Source: Candidatus Iainarchaeum sp.
GTDB taxonomy: Archaea; Iainarchaeota; Iainarchaeia; Iainarchaeales; GCA-2688035
DNA length: 55,377 nucleotides
NCBI GenBank assembly: GCA_017610175.1
Contig: JAFCCO010000008.1
Coordinates: 1 to 55,377, forward strand
Direction of reading: 5' to 3'
In this document: piece by piece, positions 6,634 through 15,601 of the stretch
Layout: every line of letters begins with the position of its first letter
Numbering within the stretch: position 1 is the first letter of the stretch
Position numbers and translations under genes: made by a program
The notes under the pieces: model-generated
Told to the model about the DNA's origin: nothing
Seen by the model: only the letters and a program-made list of their open reading frames with translations
Database searches by the model: none

Positions 6634-8879
6634 AAATGAAAAATATGCAAAAAAATGCAAAAAAAACGATTCAACTTTTCAGCATGATTCTCTTACTTGC
6701 AATTATCACCCCCCCTGTTTTTGCAGCACCCCCAATACCCTGCCCTGCAGCCCATTTTTTATACCACGGTTTTTTGACCTTTGACACCACCGCCATTTCA
6801 GGAACAATTACATCGGCAACGCTTGGACTAAAAACATACGATGATTTATCGATTACAGATTTCAACATAATGGTTTACAGCGGTAACGGAACAACTTGCT
6901 GGGGAAACAATAATTTGCAAACAAATGACTGGAACAGCTGTTACAATAATGGAACATACGACGGGGACTTAATGGATACAGCAAATTATCCCGGAGACTA
7001 CCAATTCGCAACAATGAACATAGAACCAAGCGTAATTAATAAAGACGGCAACACACAATTTGAATTAATAAGCAACAAAGACCTGGAAGCCATCGAACCT
7101 CCAGGATATGAGTATGTACTATTTTACTCCGCCAATTCAGATACCAATGTCCCATATCTTGAAATAACAACCCTCCCAGATAATACTGCTCCAGACTGCA
7201 ATATTTTGTCTGTTGGCGGTTTTTCCGATTCTTTGCCCTTGCAGTTTTCAGATGAGCGGGATGGGAATTTGACTGTTCGCTTTTTTGTTCATGATTCTGA
7301 TTCTGATGATTTGAATTTTAACATGTGGTATGGGGGTTCCCAGTCGGCAAAAACTACCGAGGTTGTTGGGGATTTGAATTTGAGTTCTGCGGTTTGTGAT
7401 TCGGACATTAACGGAGTTGAAGGGACTTATTGTGAGTGGGATGTGGAAACTGCAAGTGTTTCGGACGGAAACATTTTTGTCACAATTGAGGTAAACGACG
7501 GAACAGTTTCCGACACAAACTCAACCGAGTTCACCAGCGGAATTTTAATTGACAACACAGCGCCAACACTTTCCGAAAAATACCCCTCCGCCAATACATC
7601 AGACTCTGACACAACCCCGTTATTCTGGATAAAAATCACAGACGCCTCAGCAGGACCAAAAGGCTGTTACTACACTATACACGCCACAGACACAAACACA
7701 AGCCTGCAATGGGCAGACGTAAACGCTGACAACTACTGTGAATACACTCAAAACCCGCCGTTAAGCCACACAGAAACTGCAATGATAGAATGGCGCGGCA
7801 CAGACAACCTCGACAACAACTCAACCGACCAAAACACAGCAACATACACCTGCAACAACCCTCCACTCGAAGGTCCAGGTCAAGCCTACTGCGGAGACCG
7901 AGAATGCAACGGCAGAGAAACAGCTTCCACCTGTGCACTCGACTGCCCACCGGTATGCGGAGACAAAGCCTGCACCGGAAACGAATCATTCCTCACCTGC
8001 CCAATTGACTGCTTCGGATGCGGAGACGGAACATGCTCAACAACCGAAACCGCTTTAACCTGCCCGCAAGACTGCAAACCAACCTGCGGGGACAGAACCT
8101 GCGCTGCAGAAGAAAACTGCCTAACCTGCCCAACCGACTGCGGGCAATGCCTTGAAGAAACAACCATTTTTGAAAAAACAATCGAAAACCAGGCAACAGA
8201 AATGCAAATCGAAGAACTTACAGAACAAACAGGAAAATCCAAACAAGACACAATAGAAGCATTCAAAAAACTGCTTTTAAAAAGAAAAATCAAAGTCACA
8301 AAAGCACAAACCACCCCAACCCAAACAACCTACAAAACCACAATAACAATAAGCACCAAAAACACAACCACAAAAACACTCAAAAACGTGAAAATACTCG
8401 AAAACATCCCAAAAACAATAGCAGAAACCGCATCACAAATCAAAAGCAACCAAGAATTCAAAGTAATCCAAGAAGACCCAATAATCGAATTCACAATCCC
8501 AAACATTAACACAGAGCAAACAGCAGAAATAACCTATTTCATTGAAAAAAAAATAGAACAAGCAACACTCACAGAATGGACCCCCCCAATACCCACAGCA
8601 GCAACAGAAATAATTCCACGCCCAACAACCTGCTTGATTGACGCAGACTGCGACGACCAAGAACCCTGCACAAACCAGCAGTGCATAAACGGCGAATGCA
8701 GCTTCATCCCGCTTCCGGACAGAACAAACTGCGGATTCGGAATGGAATGCGAAAACGCAGAATGCACTGAAATAGAAAAAGTACAGACCGCAGAAAAACA
8801 AGACTTCACAACAATATACATCGCGATTGCAATACTCCTAATCATAGGGGCAGCAGCATGGCACTACAAAAAAATGTAA
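6630..8879 (+). CDS. Large modular surface protein with CGDxxC repeats and C-terminal membrane helix
   Basis: The protein is about 749 residues. ATG 6630, ATG 6636 or GTG 6621 are all possible starts; GGGG at 6622-6625 fits 6636 best. A signal peptide (TIQLFSMILLLAIITPPVFA) precedes a jelly-roll domain beginning FLYHGFLTFDTTAISG. Then come two Ig-like domains, four cysteine repeats of the form CGDxxCxxxExxxTCxxDC (nt about 7890-8150), a beta module (YKTTITISTKNT ... VIQEDPIIEFTI), a second cysteine module (DADCDDQEPCTNQQC) and the tail YIAIAILLIIGAAAWHYKKM. The last 2 kb is homologous to the 3' end of the gene ending at 33179 and to the fragment at 2-325. A segment at about 7195-7490 has T-rich codon choice unlike the A/C-rich rest, suggesting acquired DNA. 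Confidence 0.85.
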   Translation: MKMKNMQKNAKKTIQLFSMILLLAIITPPVFAAPPIPCPAAHFLYHGFLTFDTTAISGTITSATLGLKTYDDLSITDFNIMVYSGNGTTCWGNNNLQTNDWNSCYNNGTYDGDLMDTANYPGDYQFATMNIEPSVINKDGNTQFELISNKDLEAIEPPGYEYVLFYSANSDTNVPYLEITTLPDNTAPDCNILSVGGFSDSLPLQFSDERDGNLTVRFFVHDSDSDDLNFNMWYGGSQSAKTTEVVGDLNLSSAVCDSDINGVEGTYCEWDVETASVSDGNIFVTIEVNDGTVSDTNSTEFTSGILIDNTAPTLSEKYPSANTSDSDTTPLFWIKITDASAGPKGCYYTIHATDTNTSLQWADVNADNYCEYTQNPPLSHTETAMIEWRGTDNLDNNSTDQNTATYTCNNPPLEGPGQAYCGDRECNGRETASTCALDCPPVCGDKACTGNESFLTCPIDCFGCGDGTCSTTETALTCPQDCKPTCGDRTCAAEENCLTCPTDCGQCLEETTIFEKTIENQATEMQIEELTEQTGKSKQDTIEAFKKLLLKRKIKVTKAQTTPTQTTYKTTITISTKNTTTKTLKNVKILENIPKTIAETASQIKSNQEFKVIQEDPIIEFTIPNINTEQTAEITYFIEKKIEQATLTEWTPPIPTAATEIIPRPTTCLIDADCDDQEPCTNQQCINGECSFIPLPDRTNCGFGMECENAECTEIEKVQTAEKQDFTTIYIAIAILLIIGAAAWHYKKM

Positions 8880-8931
8880 AAAGCCCGCTTAAAAACGATT
8901 GCTGTGCCCAAAATAAACCCTGTTCTGCATT

Positions 8932-8946
8932 GCTTTTAAAAATATT
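8932..8946 (+). promoter_or_regulatory. Promoter of the deacetylase gene
   Basis: CTTTTAAAAATATT is a good TATA box, giving a start near 8962. GAGGT at 8982-8986 is a clear Shine-Dalgarno 8 nt before ATG 8995. Confidence 0.55.
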
Positions 8947-8994
8947 ATTTACTTAAACTTATTGCTACATTGCCTGCATGCGAGGTTCTTTCAA

Positions 8995-9951
8995 ATGGAG
9001 ATTGTTTTCAACAAAATCTTTTTAGAGCATGACACCGGAATGCACCCTGAAAACAAGAAAAGGCTTGAGGCCTGCTTTCCATTGACGGAAACAAGGGTTG
9101 AAAACGGGGAAAAATATCTCCCCCTGTTTCACACTCCTGCCTACGTTGAGCGCGTTAAGAAGACCTGCAAAACAGGCGATTACCTTGACTCAGACACCCC
9201 TGTTTCGGAGAAAAGCTATAATGCCGCCGTTCACGCTGTTGGCGCAACAGTCATGGCTTCCAAGTCAAACGATTTTGCCCTTGTCAGGCCTCCCGGGCAC
9301 CATGCCTTTCCAGACCACTCAAGCGGATTCTGCATTTTCAACAACATTGCAATTGCAGTCCAGCGATTGGTTAACCAGGGCAAAAGGGTTCTTATATTTG
9401 ACTTTGACTCCCACCTTGGGGACGGGACTGTTAAATATTTTTACAACTCAGATAAAGTTCTTTACTGGTCCCTGCACCAGTGGCCTGCTTTTCCGGGTGG
9501 AGGGGACGTTAACGAAATCGGGGAAGGTGAAGGAAAGGGGTACACCATAAACATTCCTTTGTCCCCCGGAACAGGGGACGACATTTACTCGAGTGCAGTG
9601 AAAATGTTTTTACCGGTTGCAAAACAGTTCAGGCCGGATGCTGTCGCTGTTTCGGCGGGGTTTGACGGGCACGCGCAGGACCTGCTTTTGGACCTTAGGC
9701 TGAGCACAAATTTGTACCATTCGCTTGGCAAAACATTAAAAAACAATTTCAACAAAATCTTTGCAACACTGGAGGGCGGTTACAACACAAGCACGTTTCC
9801 AAAGTGCCTTCACAACTTTGTTGACGGGGTAAACGGAAACAAAATGAGGTTCAGGGAACATCCAACCGAATCCAGGGTAATAAAGGTAGAGGAATTTGAG
9901 GCAAGGGCTTACGCTCTTGAAAAAAAACTGTCGGAATTCTGGAAACTGTAG
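8995..9951 (+). CDS. HDAC-family zinc deacetylase (AcuC / acetylpolyamine amidohydrolase type)
   Basis: The protein is 318 residues from ATG 8995, supported by GAGGT upstream. Arginase/HDAC-fold motifs are in order: RPPGHHA (tandem His102-His103), FDFDSHLGDG (zinc ligands Asp138 and His140), SAGFDGH (zinc ligand Asp224) and LEGGYN (transition-state Tyr263). The usual second His of DxHHG is Leu141 here. The family removes acetyl groups from lysine or polyamines. The next gene, 28 nt on and in the same direction, joins an ADP-forming acyl-CoA synthetase to a GNAT acetyltransferase, so protein-lysine deacetylation opposing that enzyme is the most economical role (compare Bacillus AcuA/AcuC). Substrate specificity cannot be read from sequence. 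Confidence 0.9.
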   Translation: MEIVFNKIFLEHDTGMHPENKKRLEACFPLTETRVENGEKYLPLFHTPAYVERVKKTCKTGDYLDSDTPVSEKSYNAAVHAVGATVMASKSNDFALVRPPGHHAFPDHSSGFCIFNNIAIAVQRLVNQGKRVLIFDFDSHLGDGTVKYFYNSDKVLYWSLHQWPAFPGGGDVNEIGEGEGKGYTINIPLSPGTGDDIYSSAVKMFLPVAKQFRPDAVAVSAGFDGHAQDLLLDLRLSTNLYHSLGKTLKNNFNKIFATLEGGYNTSTFPKCLHNFVDGVNGNKMRFREHPTESRVIKVEEFEARAYALEKKLSEFWKL

Positions 9952-9979
9952 CGGGATATTGCAAATCAGGGGAAATCGC

Positions 9980-12643
9980 ATGGAAAAAAAACAGCTGGAC
10001 AGGTTATTCAACCCAAAAACAATTGCCGTAATCGGTGCCTCAAACAGCATCGGCAGCGTAGGTTATGCTCTAATGAAAAACCTTGTCGGAAGCAAGTTTG
10101 AGGGAATCGTTTACCCAATTAACCCAAAAAGGCAAAGCATACAGGGAGTAAAGGCTTACCCCCATGTTTCCAGTGCCCCTGACCGAATTGATTTGGCAAT
10201 CATTGCCACCCCCGCAAAGTCTGTGCTTAAAATTGTGGAAGAATGCGGAACCGCAAAGGTGGGCAATATTGTGATTGTTTCATCCGGATTCAACGAAATT
10301 GGAAAGGCAGGCGAAGACTTAACCGCTGGAATTCTCAAAATTTCAAAAAAACATGGAATGCGAATTATGGGCCCAAACTGCCTTGGGTTCATAAACCCAA
10401 AGAAAGGGCTTAACGCAAGCTTTGCAAAAAACACAGCCTTGCCTGGAAAAATTGCGTTCATTTCCCAAAGCGGGGCGCTTGGAACAGCTGTGCTTGACTG
10501 GGCTGTAAAGCAAAACGTGGGTTTCAGCCACTTTGTCTCAATTGGCTCGATGGCAGACATTGGATTCAACGACCTCATTGACTACTTTGGAAGGGATCCG
10601 GGAACATCAAGCATTCTTATTTACATGGAGTCCCTTTCAAACGCAAGAAAATTTTTGAGCGCTGCAAGGGCCTTTGCCAGAACCAAGCCAATCCTTGTTT
10701 TAAAGGTTGGAAAAAGTGACGAGGGCGCAAAGGCCGCAAGGTCGCACACAGGAACAATTACCGGAAACGACTCTGTTTTTGACGCGGCATTCAAGAGAGC
10801 CGGAATAATAAGGGTAAACACGATTAACGAATTGTTCAACTGCGCCCAGACCCTGGCAATGCAGCCAAGGCCGCTTGGAAAAAGGCTTTCGATTGTCACA
10901 AACGCGGGCGGCCCCGGAGTCATTGCAACAGACGCATTAATTTCCTTGAGCGGGGAACTTGCTTCGCTTTCTCCAAATTCAATGAAGCTTCTTAACAAAA
11001 AAATGCCTTCCAATTGGAGCAAGGGCAATCCGGTTGATGTTTTGGGAGACGCTCCGCCTGAAAGATACAGGGACGCGGTTGAAATTTGCATGAAGGACGT
11101 TGGTTGTGACGGAATACTTGTAATACTTACCCCGCAGGCAATGACAAAAGCTTCAGAGATAGCCAAATGCCTTGTTGAATTAAAGGGAAGCAAGCCTGTT
11201 CTGGCTGTTTGGATGGGAAACGGGGAGGTTGAGGCAGGAAAGGAAATTTTAAAGAAAAACAAAATCCCTGTTTACAGCACGCCTGAGGACGCGGTAAACT
11301 GCTTTATGTCAATGTACAGTTATTCAAAAAACCTGGAGTTGCTGTACGAGACCCCTGCGACAATACCGCATGCGTTCAAGCCAAAAACAATTGAAAACAG
11401 GAAGCTTATTGAAAAAATAGCAGGGCAAAAAAGAAGCGTTCTGACCGAAGTAGAGTGCATGGAACTGCTGTCAAATTACGGCATTCCAACAGTTGAATGC
11501 AAGACCGCAAAAACGGCCGGGCAGGCGGAGAAGATTGCTTTGGAAATAGGGCTCCCTGTCGCCGCAAAAATTCTGTCGGCGGACATCCTGCACAAAACAG
11601 ATGTTGGCGGAGTCGCACTCAACCTGAACTCGCAAAAAGAGGTTAGGAACGCATTCCAAAGCATAATGGCTTCTGTTGGAAGAAAGGCGCCAAAGGCAAA
11701 AATTTTGGGAATCTGCATTTCCAAAATGGAATCGAAGAAATACGAACTGCTGATTGGCTGCAAGAAAGACAGGATTTTCGGGCCAGCAATTGTTTTTGGA
11801 ATGGGTGGGGTTGCGGTTGAAATTTACAAGGACACCAACATAGGCCTGCCTCCGCTGAATATGGCGCTGGCAAAGAGGCTGATTGAGGAAACAAAAATTT
11901 ACCGCCTGCTCAAGGGCTACAGGGGGATGGAGGGCGTTGACCTTGACTCAATTAAATTCCTGCTTTACAAATTTGCATACCTTGTGACCGACTTCCCGGA
12001 ATTGAAGGAAATAGACATCAACCCTTTTGCGGTGGACAAGGACGGCGGTGTTGTTTTGGACGCAAAAGTTGTTTTGGACAAAAGCGTTGTTGGAAAAAAA
12101 ACACAGCCCTACGCCCACATGGTTATTTCGCCGTATCCAAAAGAGTATGTCACAAAATTCAGGATGAAAAACGGAAAAACCGCGGTTCTCAGGCCAATAA
12201 AACCGGAGGACGAACCGCTTGAGGCGGAAATGTTCAAAACTTTCTCAGAGCAAACGCAGAGGTTCAGGTTCTTTGGCTTAATCAAAGACATTACCCACGA
12301 ACTTCTGATAAGGTACACCCAAATAGATTATGACCGGGAAATTGCAATAATCGCCGAAATTGATGAAGGCGGCAAAAAGAAAATGGCCGGCGTTGTAAGG
12401 CTAATAGCCGATTCGTTCAACGAAACCGCCGAGTTTGCCATTGTGGTCGGAGACCCATGGCAAAAGCAGGGCCTTGGAGATAAGTTCACAGACTACATCC
12501 TTAAAATTGCGAAGAAAAGAAACCTGAAAAAGGTTTACGCAAACGTGCTGAAAAACAACCACATAATGCTGCACATGTTCCAGCAGCGCGGTTTTGCAAT
12601 AACCAGAGAAAAAGACAGCTGCTACGCCGAATTGGAACTCTGA
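9980..12643 (+). CDS. ADP-forming acetyl/acyl-CoA synthetase (alpha-beta fusion) with C-terminal GNAT acetyltransferase
   Basis: The protein is 887 residues from ATG 9980, with GGGGA upstream. The alpha part has a CoA-binding Rossmann domain (PKTIAVIGASNSIGSVGY) and succinyl-CoA-ligase-like domains with SHTG. His256 sits where the family's phospho-histidine is. The beta part is an ATP-grasp domain (about 475-705) with ILHKTDVGGV, whose His538 matches the second swinging histidine. Residues from about 731 form a GNAT domain (LRPIKPEDEPLEAEMFKTF, PWQKQGLGDKF). The family interconverts acetyl-CoA + ADP + Pi and acetate + ATP + CoA. The same layout occurs in Pat/PatZ protein acetyltransferases. 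With both histidines present the synthetase part may be active. It follows the HDAC gene and is convergent with the P-type ATPase. Confidence 0.92.
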   Translation: MEKKQLDRLFNPKTIAVIGASNSIGSVGYALMKNLVGSKFEGIVYPINPKRQSIQGVKAYPHVSSAPDRIDLAIIATPAKSVLKIVEECGTAKVGNIVIVSSGFNEIGKAGEDLTAGILKISKKHGMRIMGPNCLGFINPKKGLNASFAKNTALPGKIAFISQSGALGTAVLDWAVKQNVGFSHFVSIGSMADIGFNDLIDYFGRDPGTSSILIYMESLSNARKFLSAARAFARTKPILVLKVGKSDEGAKAARSHTGTITGNDSVFDAAFKRAGIIRVNTINELFNCAQTLAMQPRPLGKRLSIVTNAGGPGVIATDALISLSGELASLSPNSMKLLNKKMPSNWSKGNPVDVLGDAPPERYRDAVEICMKDVGCDGILVILTPQAMTKASEIAKCLVELKGSKPVLAVWMGNGEVEAGKEILKKNKIPVYSTPEDAVNCFMSMYSYSKNLELLYETPATIPHAFKPKTIENRKLIEKIAGQKRSVLTEVECMELLSNYGIPTVECKTAKTAGQAEKIALEIGLPVAAKILSADILHKTDVGGVALNLNSQKEVRNAFQSIMASVGRKAPKAKILGICISKMESKKYELLIGCKKDRIFGPAIVFGMGGVAVEIYKDTNIGLPPLNMALAKRLIEETKIYRLLKGYRGMEGVDLDSIKFLLYKFAYLVTDFPELKEIDINPFAVDKDGGVVLDAKVVLDKSVVGKKTQPYAHMVISPYPKEYVTKFRMKNGKTAVLRPIKPEDEPLEAEMFKTFSEQTQRFRFFGLIKDITHELLIRYTQIDYDREIAIIAEIDEGGKKKMAGVVRLIADSFNETAEFAIVVGDPWQKQGLGDKFTDYILKIAKKRNLKKVYANVLKNNHIMLHMFQQRGFAITREKDSCYAELEL

Positions 12644-12693
12644 CAAACACCGGATTCAAAAAAAAGCAGGACCTGGAAAAATGCCTTTCAGTT

Positions 12694-15366
12694 TCAAGCA
12701 CCAACCGGCGTTATTGAAACAATGTACCTTGCAATTGCCCTTGCTGCAAGCCATGCAAACCCAAGGAATACTGCAAGCACTCCCCAAAGCAGGGGCGGAA
12801 CCTCAGCGAGCGGAACAACCCCGAAGAATGGGGCAACCGGGCCTGCAAGCACTGCAAACTGAAGCACAAGCGAGAACGCAAGTGCTGCAACAAGCCACTT
12901 GTTTGATAAGAACTTGAGTTTCTCCTGCTCGCGAATTACAACAATTTTAACAAACTCGAACAAAATAAGGCTGGTGAAAACCATTGTCTGTGCAAGGGCG
13001 ATTCCCCCCTGCCTCAACGCAATAAAGAACATTGCCACAAGCAAAACGGTTGAAAGCGAACCGATTCCGCCAATAAAGTATGCAAGGCGCCTGTTAATTA
13101 CACCCTCCCCCCTTGGGCGCGGCTTTTGCTTCATCACCCCAGGTATGGCGGGGTCAACCCCAAGAGCAAGGGCGGGAAACCCGTCTGTCATCAAATTAAC
13201 CCAAAGAAGCTGCACCGCAGTGATTGGAAGGTAGCCCGCAAGGCTCACAATGAAAACAACCAGAACCTCGGCAAAATTGCTTGTGAGAAGGTACATCACA
13301 AACTTCCGGATATTTCCAAAAATTGTCCTGCCCTCACTGATTGCCTCCTGAATTGTTGCAAAGTTGTCGTCCATCAAAATCATGTCAGCGGTTTCCCTTG
13401 CAACATCGGTTCCGCGAAGCCCCATCGCAATTCCCACATCCGCACTCTTAAGGGCGGGAGCGTCATTGACCCCGTCCCCCGTCATTGCAACAATGTGCCC
13501 GTTGTCCTTTAGTGCGGAAAGAATCATCTGCTTGTGCTGGGGAGAAACCCTTGCAAAAACGTCTGTTTCGGAAACAATTTTTCTCAGCTCAAACTCGTCC
13601 ACCGAATCGATGTCTGAGCCAAGCCTTGCCCGCTTTCCAATCCCAACCTCGGCTGCAATCGCGCTTGCGGTAAGCAAATTGTCCCCTGTAAGCATTACAA
13701 CGCGGATTCCGGCATCAAAGCAGGTTAAAATGCTTGACCTGACCTCCTTTCTCGCGGGGTCAATCATTGCCTGCAATCCGAGGAAAACCAGGCCGCTTTC
13801 AATGTCTTTTGCAGTGTATCCCTTCTTATGCTCCCTGAAGGCAAACGCAAGAACCCTCAAAGCCTTTCTCGCAAACTTTTCGTTCATTGCAAGAATCTCG
13901 TCCCTTCTCTTGTCAGAGAGCTTTGAAACGCGGCCGTTTTCATAAATTTTGGAGCAGTCCTGCAGCACAACCTCGGGAGCCCCTTTGGAAAAGGAAACAA
14001 TTTTTTCCCCAAACTCGTGAACCGTGGTCATTTTCTTGCGGTCGCTTGTGAAGGGAACCTCGTCAATTCTTGGATAAGTGCTTCTGAGCCTGTGCTCGCC
14101 AAAGCCCGCCTTTGCGGCGGAAACAATCAGCGCAACCTCTGTTGGGTCCCCCACAAAAGAAGGCTGCCCTTCAGAGCCCTCTGAAAGCTCGGCATCATTG
14201 CAGAGCGCACCGCACTTCAGCAGCATTGAAAGCTCTTTTGCGTCAATTGGAATTTTTCCAATCTTGAATTTTCCGTTTAACTCGTAACCCCTTCCCCCAA
14301 CATCGATTACCTGGTTGTTTGCAAAAATTTTGCGAACGGTCATCCGATTCTCAGTAAGGGTGCCTGTCTTGTCCGTGCAGATTACGTCAACGCTTCCAAG
14401 GCTTTCAACAACGCTGAGCTTTCTCACAAGGCTTTTCTTTTCAAGCATCTTCTTTGTCCCAAAGGCAAGGCTTAAGGTAACGATTGCGGGCAATCCTTCA
14501 GGAATTGCGGCAACGGCGAGCGAAACCGCGGTCAAAAATATTGTCACAAGGTCCGAAACGTTTGCAAGCCACTGCACGGCGGCAATGAAAACAATTATTC
14601 CAAGAACGGCGTAGCCAATCTTTTTCCCAAGATGCTCTAGCTCAATTTGGAACGGGGTCATTTTTGGGGGAACCATCTGAATGCTTTCGGCAATCCTTCC
14701 AAGCTCGGTGTCCAAACCGGTTCCGACAACAATTGCAAGCGCGCGCCCCCTTGTAACAGTTGTGTCCTTGAAAACCATGTTTGTCCGAGCGTGAAGCAAG
14801 GCGTCCGCCCCAACCACTCCTGTATTTTTTGAAACAGGGCTGCTTTCACCGGTTAAAAGCGATTCGTTAACGCGAAGGGTTCTTGATTCAATCAGGAGCG
14901 CGTCAGCCCCAACCTTGTCCCCCTCTGCAAGAACAAGAATGTCTCCCGGAACAAGCTCTGCCGCGTCAATTACCGCTTTTTTCCCGTTGCGCAGAACTGT
15001 TACCTTTTTAGGGCTCAGTTTCTTCAACGCCTCAATGCTTTTCTCCGCGTTGTACTCCTGCACAAACCCAAAGACCCCGTTTGCAAAAACAATTAGCAAA
15101 ATGAGAATTGTGTCAAAGAGATGGGGCTCCTGCCCGGGCACAAAGCCGATTCCATAGCTTATTGCGGCCGCAAGAATCAGGATAAGCACAAGCGGGCTTG
15201 TGAACTGCGCAATGAATATCTTAAGCGGGGAAATCTTTCGCTCAAGAACAATTTCGTTTCGCCCGTGCTCCTCAAGCCTAAGCCCCGCCTCCTTTTCAGT
15301 CAGGCCCTTCTTGTTCGAGGCAAGGTGGTCAAAAACTTCCTTGAGAGGAATTGCATGCCAGTCCAT
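12694..15366 (-). CDS. P-type Ca2+-transporting ATPase (P2A)
   Basis: This 890-residue, full-length pump has an N-terminal cation-ATPase domain (WHAIPLKEVFDHLASNKKGL) and an actuator domain with LTGES. The phosphorylation motif is ICTDKTGTLTEN with Asp near residue 332, and the nucleotide and hinge motifs are MTGDGVNDAPALK. Ion-site residues match SERCA: AAIPEGLPAIV in M4, SNFAEV in M5 (Asn and Glu kept) and NLMTDG in M6 (Asn, Thr, Asp kept). Calcium, with both sites possible, is therefore the best call; Mn2+ is an alternative. It exports the ion from the cytoplasm using ATP. The gene stands alone, convergent with the acyl-CoA synthetase gene (50 nt between stops). A TATA-like TAAATGTTATATTA lies upstream on its strand at about 15387-15400. 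Confidence 0.94.
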   Translation of the reverse strand: MDWHAIPLKEVFDHLASNKKGLTEKEAGLRLEEHGRNEIVLERKISPLKIFIAQFTSPLVLILILAAAISYGIGFVPGQEPHLFDTILILLIVFANGVFGFVQEYNAEKSIEALKKLSPKKVTVLRNGKKAVIDAAELVPGDILVLAEGDKVGADALLIESRTLRVNESLLTGESSPVSKNTGVVGADALLHARTNMVFKDTTVTRGRALAIVVGTGLDTELGRIAESIQMVPPKMTPFQIELEHLGKKIGYAVLGIIVFIAAVQWLANVSDLVTIFLTAVSLAVAAIPEGLPAIVTLSLAFGTKKMLEKKSLVRKLSVVESLGSVDVICTDKTGTLTENRMTVRKIFANNQVIDVGGRGYELNGKFKIGKIPIDAKELSMLLKCGALCNDAELSEGSEGQPSFVGDPTEVALIVSAAKAGFGEHRLRSTYPRIDEVPFTSDRKKMTTVHEFGEKIVSFSKGAPEVVLQDCSKIYENGRVSKLSDKRRDEILAMNEKFARKALRVLAFAFREHKKGYTAKDIESGLVFLGLQAMIDPARKEVRSSILTCFDAGIRVVMLTGDNLLTASAIAAEVGIGKRARLGSDIDSVDEFELRKIVSETDVFARVSPQHKQMILSALKDNGHIVAMTGDGVNDAPALKSADVGIAMGLRGTDVARETADMILMDDNFATIQEAISEGRTIFGNIRKFVMYLLTSNFAEVLVVFIVSLAGYLPITAVQLLWVNLMTDGFPALALGVDPAIPGVMKQKPRPRGEGVINRRLAYFIGGIGSLSTVLLVAMFFIALRQGGIALAQTMVFTSLILFEFVKIVVIREQEKLKFLSNKWLVAALAFSLVLQFAVLAGPVAPFFGVVPLAEVPPLLWGVLAVFLGFAWLAARAIARYIVSITPVGA

Positions 15367-15502
15367 TTGAATCCATTAATAGAAGAATAATATAACATTT
15401 AATTGTATCGTGGGCTCCGCTGGGAAAGAAAGTTGAAAAACACGGCCAAAATGACCCAAAACTTTTGATAGCCAAGGGGAAAGCCAAAACAGCAGTTTAA
15501 AG

Positions 15503-15523
15503 GAAAGCTATTTAAAAAGAATA
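15503..15523 (+). promoter_or_regulatory. Promoter of the 1443-residue surface protein gene
   Basis: GAAAGCTATTTAAAAAGAAT contains a TATA box. A close relative, GAAAGTATTAAAAAGAATA, stands at 20001-20019 before the next surface gene. The transcript would begin near 15537, leaving a leader of about 60 nt. Confidence 0.5.
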
Positions 15524-15535
15524 GGATGAAATAAT

Positions 15536-15601
15536 ATGGGTTTGGGAGTGGTTCAAAGAACTGCACCTCAAAAAACACAGTTAAGGAGGGTTATAGCATG
15601 A
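15536..15601 (+). CDS. Possible 21-codon leader peptide overlapping the surface gene start
   Basis: ATG 15536 opens a 21-codon frame (MGLGVVQRTAPQKTQLRRVI-A) ending in TGA at 15599-15601, which overlaps ATG 15598 as ATGA. Its ATG coincides with the predicted transcript start, so it could be read as a leaderless peptide and couple translation to the main gene. The AAGGAGGG Shine-Dalgarno at 15583-15590 lies inside it. It may be chance. Confidence 0.3.
   Translation: MGLGVVQRTAPQKTQLRRVIA
15583..15590 (+). promoter_or_regulatory. Strong Shine-Dalgarno site
   Basis: AAGGAGGG lies 7 nt before ATG 15598 and is the strongest ribosome site in the window. This suggests high expression of the surface protein and fixes its start. 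Confidence 0.7.

Noticed and set aside
6560..6700. Simple sequencing frameshift between the two surface genes
   Set aside because: Correcting one base would not join them, because the region between contains a separate signal peptide in one frame and several stops in the other.
13364..13945. 193-codon plus-strand frame inside the P-type ATPase
   Set aside because: The opposite strand encodes a complete P2A pump with all motifs; this is its antisense shadow.
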